Below are positions 1 to 12,160 of a stretch of DNA of 64,000 nt, one piece after another. Source of the stretch: Saccoglossus kowalevskii (Eukaryota; Hemichordata; Enteropneusta; Harrimaniidae); the NCBI RefSeq assembly GCF_000003605.2, contig NW_003143794.1:660658-724657 (forward strand). Reading direction: 5' to 3'. The translations under genes and the position numbers were made by a program. A model generated the notes under the pieces. That model saw only the letters and a list, made by a program, of their open reading frames with translations, did no database searches and was not told the origin of the DNA. Each line of letters starts with the position of its first letter. Position 1 is the stretch's first letter.

Positions 1-2034
1 CCTCCAAAAATATATTCGACAAACCACTGCATGGCTGGTAGATATTTGATCAACACTGTGATATGCTGAACAAATTCATTCATGTATGCACGAGGCGGTG
101 AATACGCGAACAGACCAATATATCCATAATTTCAGATGTAAGCTTAGATACTAATCACCACTTAGTGATGTCGTTGCATAATAGAGACGTTTGTGCTGAG
201 GGTAGTATTCTAAAAACGAGGTCATAACTTCATTCAAGACATTATGCATTGGCCACAATGTGGTACTAAGTATGCGCGAGCTACGATCATAATCACAATA
301 TGCACCAAACAAATAAGGCACACACATATATAAACAATCACATATTATTCTATCTACTAACATGTTATCTGGGAGAAACAGTATCAATTGTGAAAAATAT
401 ACAACATATTCGCGCTGATTGCGCTGACGAAAAATAGTTTCAACGACATGGATAACAGTGTTGTACGTGAGTCCCAGAGGACACGATGGTACCGTGGGAC
501 AACCATAGTATACATAGCAACTCTCTAAAGAACGAGAATGCACGCAATGAAATACTAATAAAGAACGGACGCTATTCTTATTTCAGCGGAACTGAGAGAT
601 AGACTCTTTGAATGTAAAGCGATGGAATCTGTTACCTCTTCGTGGTATCATGGCTACCTATCGTAATTTCGTTGTAAGCTTCGCACATGCAGCACACCTG
701 AATCAAGTTTACCTGGCGGAAGAAGTGCTGGTAGACTTATGTCTAATTATTTACTTTGGCAACTTGCACAAATGGGTAATCTTTCTCGAATCTGATTTCA
801 CGGCTCGGCGGAACGGTGTATGACCGCTTTGTCATGGCTACGTCCCAAGTGGATCAAGTTCATACAAAAGATTGTTTAACTATAGCTCATGAATACGTTA
901 TTTATTTATTTTTTGACAAACGGAGTTTTGGTGAAAAAAATACCTTTTACCTACATTTCAAAAAAAACGAAAACGTAACATAATACTTTATGCGACATGA
1001 ACGAATTGAGTAATTGCCTTTCGGGGCAGAGAAACGTCTCGCATATAAACAAATTAACCAGTTTGCAAGTCGACACTCCCCATGGTATCTTTTCAAGTAA
1101 AACATCAACCGCCAAAGGCTACGTCACAATCTTGTCTGCCTGGATGGCATGAAAGCCAATGACTTGGTTGTCACTGTAATTCGATGGCATATCCCAGTAG
1201 TCATTGCGGGTGTAACGCCATGCTGATGTGCGTATTGTAGTCTTGAGGCAATCTTACCAAGCACCTCCTATCTCCCTGGCCGAAGTTTTACGGGCAGCGG
1301 AGGAACACGACAGCGGACTTTAGCAATCTACTCTTCAGATATTTGTAGTTGGATTCGAACTTAGAGCTCGCAAATAAATTCGATTTCAGTAACCGGATTT
1401 TGGACACGTTTCAAGTGTGCCGTGCATATTCATAAGTTAAGCCTTAAACGACCCTGTAGTATTGCGTGATAACTTGAATAGGTAAATGTTATGTCCGGCA
1501 CACATGTGTATTTTACTTGTCAGCCGGATCATGTACCCGTTCGGGGCATGTGCCCTCGTGTTGTTAAATATCCACTCGTATGTATTAATCTTGTATTGTG
1601 TTTTTTTCTTCTTATGATCTTGAAAGGAAGATTTGCAAATTGTTTAAGGTAGTTCGTATTAAAACATTACACAACTTGATCACAGTAAATTATTCATTGA
1701 TTGATGTGTGATGAATCACATACATGCAGGTCATTCGTATTTACAGAGGAAGAAGGCAGTATGACAAAGAAAACATATGCAAAATAATCTAAAAAGCAGT
1801 CATTTTGGAACAGTTTCCATAGGATTCCATGTAAACACATTATTCCATGAATAACTTATACTAGTACGACAGGAAAAACTGGATTAGGGAAGGACTATCT
1901 GATATCCTGAGGGTCCCGGAAAATTGAAATGAAGCCTACTATTTTCCCCTATCTGATATGGATTTTTTTCAGCAGACCTTGTCTCTAATTTTTTCTTTCT
2001 TTTTTTTTGCACTCAACAGTTGTTTTTTAGTATT
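1..2034. other. Intergenic stretch, no recognised gene
   Basis: I see no gene I can name. The longest open frame (minus strand, 543 to 151) begins at a GTG rather than an ATG and matches no family I know. A plus-strand frame at 608-823 is likewise unrecognised. Neither has clear splice partners. An exon of an unknown gene cannot be excluded. The stretch is moderately AT-rich with short T tracts near 1990-2010. Confidence 0.4.
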
Positions 2035-2194
2035 TTAAAGCGGGATGGTCGTCACCTGCTCACACGCGGGGGTCCCAAGCGACGATAACAACACACGCTA
2101 AAAACGCAAAGGCTCATGGGTAGGTGCTTGTTTGTAAACAATGACACGCTATGGTCATCTGATGCATGCGCAGGTGACGACTTCCCCGCTTTAA
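2035..2194. mobile_element. MITE with TTAA target duplication (piggyBac-like ends)
   Basis: TTAA at 2035-2038 and again at 2191-2194 flank a 152-bp segment whose ends are imperfect inverted repeats of about 21 bp. The left end begins AGCGGGATGGTCGTCACCTG and the right end reads, in reverse complement, AGCGGGGAAGTCGTCACCTG. There is no coding capacity. TTAA target duplication is the hallmark of piggyBac-type transposition, so this is most simply a non-autonomous piggyBac-like MITE. Another CCCGCTTTAA lies just outside (2217-2226), perhaps the edge of an older copy. Confidence 0.7.
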
Positions 2195-2239
2195 GTATAA
2201 AGTAGATGATAATAGCCCGCTTTAACATCATGAAAGAGT

Positions 2240-3640
2240 TTTGCTATCAGTCCACCTCCTGGATGTCTTCTCTCTTCCAAACCACGATCTTCCAAACCAG
2301 GCTTTTAAACTACTTTACATTTATTTACCGATCCACCTGAAAAAATTCCAGACCATTCTGATAAAGGAGAAGAAGGAAGCGTTTTCAGATATCAAACGCC
2401 TGGCTGGAAAAGAACACCAGGCTCTGGCTGTTGAAAAACTAAGGCAATTCCTCAAACAATCGAGGAAAACAGTGCAAGACCCCCGAAACGGCAGGAAACG
2501 CACTTCTATCCTTAAAAAAAAACAGTGCTTCGGCACACAAACCAAACAGCTCTTTTCAGGGCCACCTCCCAAAAATGAACTACCATTATTACTATGGACT
2601 CTGTCGATACAATCAATAACACAAAACGCAATAGACACTTCTCACATAAGAAACACATTGCAAGATGCAAACGAATACAGAAATACAAGGCTCAAGCTCA
2701 AGCTCAGTTGGTCTCCAGTCAAATTTTATTAGGAATTTTTCGAGTAAAATTCTAACCCCAACAGAGGTCATTCAGGCAACGGACTCAAATTTATACCAAC
2801 CCGATCCGAGCAACCGCTAATGCAATGCAATAGAATTACAATCACAATGATAGTCTTTTGAAGCCACTATCTTTGGAATATATAATTAAACTCCTTGAAA
2901 CCATTCTGAGATGAAACACATTCGAGTTTAATAATGAATATTATACTCTAACATGTGGAGTTAGCATGGGATCACCATCTTCACCCGAGATTGCTGACAT
3001 TACATTCCATCTACTGGAAAATCGATTTTACTACTTGGTGCTCGATATATTAAAACTTGGTATCGTTTTCGAGATGACATCTTCCGTACCGTGGTACCGT
3101 ACCTGAATTACACAAATTTGTTCAGGAAGCTAATATGCTCCATAACAAATACTGGCTCACATTTGAATACTCCATGACACAAGTCACGTACCTTGACAAC
3201 GCTTCTATAATCAGAATATATTAGACGTGAAAACGCACACCAAGACAACGGAAACTTTCAATATTTGAAACGTAATTCTTGTCAGCCATCATCAGTATTC
3301 AAAAGATTTATTAAAGGCGAAACCATTCGGTATGCTTGAACGTGTAATAATCTAAATGATTTCTTACATAAATGTAATCTATTTATTGAAAAATTGCGTG
3401 ATAATGATATCGAAAAGATATTCACAACTACATTCAACCCTTATATACAGGGGTCTGAGCTCAAAAGAGCCCTATTAAAAAACCTGGGACTTAATTCGGA
3501 ATGATCAGTTATTCAGTAACATTTTTCCAAATCCTCCCTAATTACATTTTGTAGAAATACTAACTTGGAAGATAAACTTACAAGTTCTACTCGTGAAAAA
3601 CGACACATTAAACGACAAAGAATTATTTTCCATTTTAACT
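2240..3640 (+). mobile_element. Penelope-like retroelement, decayed reverse-transcriptase region
   Basis: Translated pieces on the plus strand line up in order with a Penelope-type reverse transcriptase. Around 2950-3010 the segment GVSMGSPSSPEIADITFH matches the conserved palm block. Near 3055-3110 there is an RFRDD-type catalytic block. Near 3150-3210 follows a motif ending in TYLD, and downstream come thumb-like segments, including RNTNLEDKL near 3550. No GIY-YIG endonuclease was recognised. The copy is broken, with many disruptions, and looks old. The family call rests on motif memory; a related retroelement is the alternative. Confidence 0.6.
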
Positions 3641-3913
3641 AATTGTATAATGAAAGTAATAACGTCGAGCATTCTGAAAGCTCAATAAATCGAACGATTC
3701 GCTCAAGTACTGTTCGACTGGTGACGGGTTCAACAAAGAACCCGAAACAGCACCATCACACTAATATTACCACAGTAGTTTACTTTTTCTTGTTTGTTTG
3801 TCACACTTTTTGTTTTGTTTGTTTTTAACTTTATTACCTTCTACATGTGTAGAAACCAAAAAAGAATTTTCTTTAACGTTGTAATAAAGCAATATTCTAT
3901 TCTATTCTATTCA
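3641..3913 (+). mobile_element. 3' tail of the Penelope-like element with hammerhead-like hairpin and ATTCT repeat end
   Basis: Directly downstream of the reverse-transcriptase relic. It contains CTGGTGA at 3718-3724, then a GGGTTC/GAACCC stem with a six-base loop, then GAAAC at 3744-3748. This is close to the hammerhead ribozyme core order CUGANGA - stem II - GAAA, with a G at the usual A6 position. The tail ends with AATAAA and four tandem ATTCT-like units at about 3885-3912, as many non-LTR-type retroelements do. Penelope-like elements are known to carry hammerhead ribozymes, which supports both calls. Boundaries are approximate. Confidence 0.5.
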
Positions 3914-4684
3914 CTAGTAAATAATCCAATTACGGATAAATTTGAGTGCTGTATCGACATAGGCTTTCTTCGTAATCAGTTTCGTATTCCAATATTGTTT
4001 CCGTGTTTACTTCTATCGGGATCATACCTGAAATATTTTAACACGGAATGATATATATGTTAGTACGTATTTAGTCAGCTAATGCAATACTGCCCTCAGT
4101 CGGTGAGATGTTCGTCAATCCACCACCCCCATCGATAATAAATGCATTGTTAGAGACAGTTTATACAGAAATACAGCAGAAAGTCATTGTGAACGAACTG
4201 TTAAGCAACATGGTTGATGAAATTGTTGAGGGAAAAGATCAATAAAAATCATTCCTTATTTTTTTTATTTTTTTACGTGTTTTTTTCAGGGGGTCTGAAA
4301 GTTTCAGGTTTTTTTTTTTTTTTTACATGAATATAGTGTAGGATTTTTTTTCAAGCATTGTCATAGAATTTTTTATTCACAAAATCTCCCCCCCCCCTCA
4401 GGATATCAAATGGTCCTCCCCTTATTTATTTGCACGGGTACAGAGAGATTTACGCCCCATATGTTTTATTTTCCGCTGCTACGCCACCACACCCCTATTG
4501 GATTATCTCGCATTTATTGTGATTATAATTATGGAAATAACAACATGGACACAGCTGTAGGCGAGCAAAAGACAACAACCTTGACCGATTGTGTACTTGA
4601 CCCAGAGACTTTTTAATTGTCCCCTAGTTTTGAGAGTTTGACATACGCAAAGCATGACGGGTACACTTCTATACATAACCAAAC
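3914..4684. other. 5' flank of the GPR180-like gene
   Basis: This is T-rich sequence with poly-T runs at 4257-4345 and a C run at 4387-4396. It then passes into a slightly more GC-rich stretch just before the gene. The start region reads AACATGGCGGCC (4682-4693), which resembles the YY1 motif often found over the start codon of animal housekeeping genes. No TATA box is evident. The transcription start cannot be placed from sequence. Confidence 0.4.
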
Positions 4685-7600
4685 ATGGCGGCCAGACGCA
4701 GACGGAATTTTTCTCTTGCTAACAAACACAGTGTCCATGCAGCTGTATCGACTTTGTTCGTGCTATGCCTGTGTTTTGGACATCCATGTTATGCGAAACA
4801 CGTTAAAGGAAAGTATAAAACCGACGAGTTTTACAAGTTCATTACCAAATTCGCTTTTCAGGAGACAGACCCCGAAGAACGAATAGCGACCGCAGGATAC
4901 ATATTCGGAAATATTACATTAGAAAGTTCTGGAATAATTGAATCGGATCTGAAATTTGTCGCGTTAGACCAGGAATATTGGGCCGATTACAGTGAACAAG
5001 TTAACATACTGCCTGAACGACAAGCCTGTATCGATATGTTTCGATACATCGGTAAAGTGGCGTACGATAGGAAGTGCCTTCAAAATGCAACATTGGATTT
5101 GACTCGGACGGTTCCATGTCCCAAACGTGGTTTGTGCCTCGACGAGTATGGGAGAAGTAAAGGAAGAGACGTTATACCAGGATACCAGTTTACTATTCGC
5201 GTTGAAGACTTCAAATCTCCCAGGTTTGTGTCGTTTTTATTTGTTGTACTGTAAAATACATGTACTTTTAAAATAGCTGGAATTAATTTTTGCTGAAACT
5301 GAAGACTTTTTAGGTGTTTTGTATGGAATTTAATTTCGCTGATTTTTGACAAGTTGAATGTGAAATATATAAAAAAAAAGGTACTAGTATATTCGCTTGA
5401 TTTTGTATTCCACTGTATCACCCCTTCAGTGAAAATAGCGAAAATAAAATCAATATAATATGTTGTGACGTATCGTTGATCATGTGTGGTTGAAACTGCA
5501 CAGTGTGAGTCGTTGCTCCGCGGTGTTTTCAATATTTATTCACTAGACACTTCGCGAAGGCCGTCTTTCGCCGCCAGTAATATTCACGAAAACATTTGTT
5601 TACAATTATATAGACATTTTATAATCGTTTTTGCCCTTCCCACCACCAATTAGATGTCACAGCATTTAGGTCTATTTTTTAAGAAAACAAAAATCACTCT
5701 TGATAATTTTGTTTAACTTTGCATGTTTTGCATTTGAAGTTTTGCTAATTTTAATGGGTGTACAGATTTTAGGACACTCACAAAATTCCCATCAAAAACA
5801 CTTATTTTACATCCTGGACAAAATAAAACATTATTGTCTCTTTCTATAATTGCGCATCAATTTTCCTATATTTGTAACTTCATGTAGGAATCTTAATAAA
5901 TGAGATTTAAAGTTCACAGTTGTTGCCAGTCGTTTATGTTTTTGTACTTGTAAATTTCCTATATGACTTCTGTACAGTTCAATGGTTGGTATATTTGTTT
6001 GTAGTATATTGTATCCAGTACTTGTATACTGTTGTTCAATGACATAAATTCATAAACCCTGGATTATTATAATTATCTATGGAATCATTGATCACCATGA
6101 GTGATGTAACAGGTGTTTCCATTGTATTTGCCTTTATTCTTGCTATTCTTAAAACACTCGAGTGAATTTTATGATGCACGTGGCTACAATCGAAGATGCT
6201 ATGACAGGATGTCTAGTCTAGGGCTATTACAATATATAATTGTTAATTTTGGAGAGTCAAAGACTATTTATACGATGGTAGTTTCAATAAATAATTGTTG
6301 GAATTTGCTGATTTCATATTAAAAATGCTGATTTCAAACGGAAGAATTTCTGTATCCACAAAAAAACAATGTTGACATGTTTTAAGATATATGGCCAACT
6401 CATAACAAAAGAAATCATTCAACCCAAACAACCTGTGTCATTGAAAATAGTCTTATCGCCCTTGTGTATCAGAGCGAAAATAAATTTGAGGCCAAAAACA
6501 ACCAATCTTCTATGAATAAAAAAAAAAAAACATGAATTCAGTCCTATGGTTAGATTATTTATTAGAAATCCTGAGAAACCAATATTCGGGATCTGAAACA
6601 GATGATAATAGCAAAGGAGGTGAGGAACCGCAATTCAAAAACCTATTTTATTTATACTGCAACAAGAAATTCGAACACGTACTGTGTGACGTATGTGATG
6701 CACATTTCATAGCTGATAATTACGTAGTAGGAGAGTCCAAAGTCATGCATATTATAGATATTCATCATTTATATTTTATCTTAAGCCTCTTTTATACTAT
6801 GGACACCACAAACTCATTTCTTTCATTTTCATAAATATTTATAAATTTCCATGGCAGTTGAATCCAACCTACCAATCAGTGAGAGATGTGAGTGCCCATT
6901 GACGTCATTTGAAAATGTTTCAATGTTATTCCATCGGCCAATAGAAACCTTGTTTCAGTTTGAATTGAGAAATTTTTGATTTTTATAAAGGAAATAGTTT
7001 GTTGTGTTTATGATATATATCAGTTTCAAAAATGTAACAACTATGGCAAATTTACATCAACTACTGGTGCACATAAAGAAACTTGCATTTTGGGGTATTT
7101 TATTTTGTTAAATTAAAAAAAAAATCTTTTTTTTTAAATAAACAGATTCTGGTATCTGAGCATGGTATCTTGTTATCAGAACTGGACAAGCAAGGGAGCA
7201 AAACAATGTACATGGTATCACATGCCTCATCATGATATCTACATCAACTACGACATCTGGCTCGTGAACGGCAATCCACTGGATGACAACAATTTACTCT
7301 TTTATCAGTTCTCTTTTACAATGCAAGGAATCTTGGGACTGTACTTGGCGTTCGCTATCTTATATATACCGCTTCTGTTGTGTCACACCGTGGCACATGC
7401 CAAACAGATGCACGCCATTGTCAAGGTCTTCACTCTGTGTATGTATATACAGTTTGCCAGCATCATACTTATATTTATACATCTTATCCTGTACTCGCAA
7501 GATGGTGTTGGAATTGATGCCATTCTACAGCTTGGTAATGTGTTAGACATGGCCACACAGTGTTTGTTTATGCTGCTGCTGTTATTGATAGCCAAGGGCT

Positions 7601-9434
7601 GGACTATCACCACAATGGTCATTACGCAGAAGAGATTTATGTTGATTGTTTGGGCCATTTATTGCCTTCTCTATGGTATACTCTTCATTTGGCAGATGGT
7701 AAGTGCAATGACTGTTAAGCAATAAAAAAATCTGAACATTTTATATATTAATATACGAGTAGAACTCGTTCACAGCAAAATTGATGACACAGTTTGGTTA
7801 TACCAATGATCATCAATTGTTTTGCTCATATTACAGTGTGTGTGTGAATGGTTGGGACCGAGTCAGCACAAGCTGAAAACAAGTCATTGTCAATGACATA
7901 GTCCCCGTTGGTACTATAGGCAGGAAATATTGCACGACTACCAGGGCAATATCTATAATATCGACCGATATGTATGAGATGTTGCTCCATAGAACTGCAG
8001 TCGTTTAAACACGATAGTCGCCAGTCAGTAATTTTTTATTTGATTATGACAATAATGCACAACTGTTTTACTGATATCATGTCTGATGTATGCCTGAAGT
8101 TTGAGATTGATTGGTATTGTCAAAGATGCATTATTTGAATAAAATAAAACCCGTCACATATAACTGAGATCAATTCTAGAATCACACATTTTGATTCATT
8201 TTTGCCTGCCATTTCGCACACTTGATTCAGATTTTGAAGGAAGTGTGAAGTTTATACTTGATCACTCATACATGTCAGATATATAGATCTGGAACTGCAT
8301 TATTTAAAACAAAATGATCGCCAGTCAGTCATTTTATACTCAATGTGAAAACTATGTGCATAAAGATCCTATTGTGTTCAATATATGTACCAAGTGTAAA
8401 CCAAATCCATCCACACATGATTGAAATCCAGTTTCGAAATGGTTTAAATGTGTAATTTTGAAGGAGTAACAATATATTTGCCACATACTAAGATCTTGTA
8501 ATGTGGACGTAGCTAATATTCAGTTAACTAGGTTGTACTCTTTTAAAAATACAATTATTTATTCTCAATGTCACACTAGGAGTTGTATTTCCTTTGTTTA
8601 TCGTTACAGGTTGCTGTTGATCCGACTTCAGATTTAAACGAATATCAATCATGGCCTGGTGCTTTGATTTTGTCATTGAGGTGCATCATATTAGTATGGT
8701 TTTTGATGGAGTTGAGATCCACATGCAAGCAAGAATATGTAGAGGCCAAACTGCGTTTTTATCGTTGGTTTGGAGTAGGTTACAGCATATGGTTCATTTA
8801 CTTGCCGCTGACCGTTCTAATCATATCGCAGACATCCGCATTATGGAGACAAAGAACAGTATCAGGCAAGTCAGAATTCACTATCTCACTTTGAAACTAC
8901 TCCTCATTTAATTATTGTTGTTCTGATGTATCAATAATAGGTGTGTAATCCGAGGCGCTACTGCCAATGCTGTCCAGAACAGTGAATACTAGTAGTATAA
9001 AACACTGGAACGGCGGAATGTGTATGAACGTAGATGAAAATCTGAGTTAGTCATAATAAAATACTTCAAGTGCTTTATCTTGCAGGATTTTGTTCTTGTT
9101 AACCAAGTTAGTTTTACAATGTTACATAGATTCAGGATCGATGTACAACATATTTATCATCTGATAGAGAACAGTAATGACGTCCCTTAATGCCCAAATA
9201 TAAACAGTGATGTATTAGTGAATATATCAGACTTATCAATATTTGTTCTGGTAAAAACTCTGCATTCTGCTTCTATTCACAGCTATGATGTTAACCGCCG
9301 ACTTTATTTCTAATATTGTGATGGCATTCTTGTTTTGGCCTACAAGAAGCTCTGTTTATTTCAAACTTGGGAGCGCAGGTGATGAGAACAGAGCTCTATT
9401 GGAAAAGTACAGTCATCTATTTGAATCAATATGA
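4685..9434 (+). CDS. GPR180: GPR180/TMEM145-family seven-transmembrane protein, four exons, 499 aa
   Basis: Exons: 4685-5223, 7146-7698, 8610-8865, 9283-9434; phases 2, 0 and 1 join cleanly to 499 codons plus TGA. The family is known as intimal thickness-related receptor (Pfam GpcrRhopsn4); vertebrate GPR180 has been linked to vascular growth and TGF-beta signalling. Seen here: a signal peptide (about residues 17-37, ending near HPCYA), a cysteine-containing lumenal/extracellular domain (38-235), and seven hydrophobic segments near 238-259, 271-294, 304-329, 343-363, 381-397, 417-437 and 450-468. Family-like motifs are FWYLS at 181-185, SQDGVGI near 297-303, and KGWTITTM near 330-337. The C-terminal SSVYFKLGS favours GPR180 over TMEM145, though the N-terminus resembles both. 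Intron 3 starts with GC (AG|GCAAGT at 8866). The ATG at 4685 is chosen because it precedes the signal peptide. A candidate AATAAA lies at 9742-9747. Confidence 0.9.
6648..6690 (+). repeat. Dispersed repeat, copy 1 (within GPR180-like intron 1)
   Basis: This short segment contains TTTATTTA, then GAAATTCGAACACG, then a CTG-GTGACG-like end. The same order of motifs recurs at 35710-35758 and 46230-46286. The copies differ by scattered substitutions, as expected for an old mobile repeat. An open frame of 100 codons overlaps this copy but is intronic, because the exons on either side splice together without it. Confidence 0.45.
7988..8345. repeat. Imperfect direct repeat in GPR180-like intron 2
   Basis: Two similar blocks about 300 bases apart share an AGAACTGCA-like start, a TTTAAA run and the motif TCGCCAGTCAGT (near 8007-8032 and 8310-8325). 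Upstream, near 7880-7920, lies TGTCAATGACATA, which also appears near 37237-37257. The block looks like a decayed dispersed repeat with no coding capacity. Confidence 0.4.
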
Positions 9435-9741
9435 GTGGTTGGTACACATGATGGTGATGAAATGTAAATGGTTTATACTGATCATGTGATATGCATCAGT
9501 CATTGTAATTGGTTATAACAATATATTTTATGTTTGAACCAACAATACATATATAATAATGCATAAGGTAAGAAAATGAACATGCTGAGCATGACTGAAT
9601 ACAAATTTGGTAGGCAAGGGTGAGGAGGCAACAAAAAGCAAAGCTTCTAGATATTTGCTCTCTCTTCTTATTTTATTCTAACACAACCAAGCTGGTACTT
9701 AGACAATTGTTATGAATGAATAATAACGAATTAATTGTTGT

Positions 9742-9747
9742 AATAAA
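9742..9747 (+). promoter_or_regulatory. Candidate polyadenylation signal of the GPR180-like gene
   Basis: A canonical AATAAA lies about 310 bases after the stop codon, and I saw no earlier canonical hexamer. A 3' UTR of this length is ordinary for an animal gene. Confidence 0.4.
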
Positions 9748-11049
9748 TACTTACTCCAGTTGTTTTGCATTTTAATATCAAACAAATATTTTTGATACTC
9801 TTTTATAAACTGTATAAGACTATTGCTATATCATTTCTGATATTCCAGAGCTTAATTAACACCAAAACATGATGCACGATGCACATAGGGTTGTCTTGTA
9901 TTTTATAAAAAAAAAAAAATTAGGGGCTGCCTAGTGCTAGGTACATGTATTTGTAAAAGATTCAGCATAATTCAGGCTTTGTATGTACTTAGGTACCCCT
10001 TTTTTTGATTAAAGAATAAACAATTAATGGTAGATTTATAGGTATTACAGTACATCAGATGTCAAAGCAATATGTCAGATATGGTAATTAGAAGGTTAGA
10101 TACAGATTTGTTTACCAGAGTCCAAGTTGTTTGCAATTTTAATCTGAATATTGTTTCTTTCCACTCAAATTTACAGTCTGTTTCAATCCCAGAAACTTTG
10201 AAGGATATACTGTATTTGTGTTAATGTCATTTAATGTACCTATTTGGGTTAACATTATTCACATTTTTATAAAGTTTTTAACTCGTCTGTCAACAGAGCT
10301 GAACTATTAATATTACTGTCCGTAGTAATCAACTACATTTTTGATTTCTTCTTGAAAATAGCAGGTCTACTGGCTTTGATACTTGGTGTTTATGTATCTT
10401 GAGTACATCTCTCTCAGATTGTTTACTTTGTGTTGATATCTTAAAATCTTTAATTTTGAGGAATATTTTTGTCATTTTTGATAAAAAGTGCTATTATCTT
10501 CTTCTTCTTGGAAACGACTAGCCCGATTATCTTGATATTTTATATTTAGACGCCTTGAGTTGACCTTAGATTTGTTCATTTCATACATTCAATTCTCTAA
10601 TTTTAGTGAATATTTTTGTCATTTTTGGTAAAAAATGCTATTTTTGATTTCTTGAAAATGGCGAGGCCCAGCTGACAATCTGCTTTGCATATTCATTGAT
10701 AACTTGTAAGCCATAAACCATGAGTGTAACTCCTTCAATTGTCTAGATATAGTTTCACATATTTTTTTGAAATCCTTACCAAATGGAAATACAATACAAT
10801 GATATGCCTATAAAATAACCTTTAACATTTAGAGATACATTCCAGATGTCATTAACCAAGATCCAGTGACTGAACCTAGAGCCACACCATGGCTTGAATT
10901 TTTAAGATCTGACCTGTTCACCACCAGTTCCCCCTTTTCATTACAAATTCACAAAATATTCCTGCACTTTGCTTCAGAAGAGTGGGACAAAAATAGCAAA
11001 ATCTTTTGAGTAAAAAAAAAATTTATGCAAATTTTGTCTGTTAGCTTCA
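9748..11049. other. Intergenic, with imperfect internal repeats at about 10280-10680
   Basis: There is no gene. Between about 10330 and 10680 the phrase AATATTTTTGTCATTTTTG followed by TAAAAA-TGCTAT occurs twice (near 10463 and 10610). An upstream block with a similar TTGATTTCTTCTTGAAAAT segment suggests two to three decayed tandem units of about 150 bp. An A run lies at 9908-9919. Confidence 0.4.
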
Positions 11050-12160
11050 ATATTAGGGTTTATTTCCAGAAATATTGAAGAATACAAGAAACAAGTGCAG
11101 AGAAATTTTGGCGATGATGTCTAGTGGTGAAAAGGTTAATACCATTGTTGCATACCTGTTGCCTATTACAGAAATAATACCATAGTTACACAATTTCTGC
11201 ACCAGAATTTTATAGTTTATGGTGTCAATACAAAACATCAACAGTATACATGTACATAGAAGAGTCTATAAATGGCATAATTTCTGCGATAAAGTTTAAC
11301 AGAGTCAAGACAGTAGACATATATTTAAAACCATATTGATCTTATGTTTGTCAATAGAATTCATTAATCTGTCGTTAAACAATTTCTCAACTATCTTAGA
11401 AAACTACCATGGTAATAATGATATTGGTCTGTAATTAGAAAATAATTTATCGTTGCATGACATAAAGACTAGAGTGACCTTAGCTATTTTCATTAAATCT
11501 GGAATTATACCAGAACTAAATGAACAATTACATAATGATACACTTATGAGTGTCAGCTTAAACAACATTTTAGTTCAATAATCACAGCATTTAAAATATT
11601 GAATCAAGAACAGTGTCATTCATAAGGTCTAAAATTAAAATCAATTTCACACTGTAATTTTTTTAGTGAAATTATATCAAAGCAATCAGCAATACCTTTT
11701 TTATGCCTCATAACATTGTTTCCTCACTTGGAATTCTTTGAAAAATAATGGGTAATATGTATACATGTTAACAATACTATTTATAAATTTCCAGGTCGCT
11801 GTGATATTGTCTCTGAACAACTTGCCATAATTTCTGATTTTCTAAAAAAAGCAAATTATTTTTGTATTTTCAATATTTAATCTCAGCAAAACTGAGGTGC
11901 ACGATCTTTTCTTTAATGGTTGGACTGGTAGACCCAAGATGATTGTATTTTTTCAAGCTCATCAACTCTTATCCCATACCTAAGTTTTCTTCCTCTAATT
12001 TCAGTATTTTATTGAGCAATGTCTTCATCGTCTCTTGATAAGATTTTCTGCATATCCTCTAGTGAAGTGTGAAGTTATGTATTCAACTTCATCGCTTCCT
12101 ATTTAGCAACCGTCTCTTTCGTCTTTATCAGCTGATCAAAATAAGCCTGTTTTATCATTT
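11050..12160 (-). mobile_element. LINE (CR1/L2/Jockey-like) reverse-transcriptase relic
   Basis: Read on the minus strand, about 11530 to 11380 encodes SGIIPDLMKIAKVT, then SNYRPISLLP, then FSKIVEKLFNDRL. These are the classic first blocks of CR1/L2/Jockey-type non-LTR reverse transcriptases. Further along the strand (about 11270 to 11150) a degenerate DTINYKIL-QKL-NYGI block matches the next conserved region. The stretch 11640-12160 reads as a decayed lysine-rich linker upstream of the transcriptase. Frameshifts and stops are numerous, so the copy is dead. The endonuclease was not recognised, so the element is 5' truncated or too decayed. Confidence 0.65.

Noticed and set aside
608-823. 71-codon frame as a gene
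   Set aside because: No recognisable family, no supporting splice partners and no start context; could be chance.
1340-1365. tRNA T-arm-like GTTCGAATCCA on the minus strand
   Set aside because: No acceptor stem, D-arm or anticodon arm could be fitted around it.
6532-6834. 100-codon frame as an exon of the GPR180-like gene
   Set aside because: Exon 1 (phase 2) joins exactly to 7146 to give the family segment SPRFWYLS. Including this frame would break it, and part of it overlaps a dispersed repeat.
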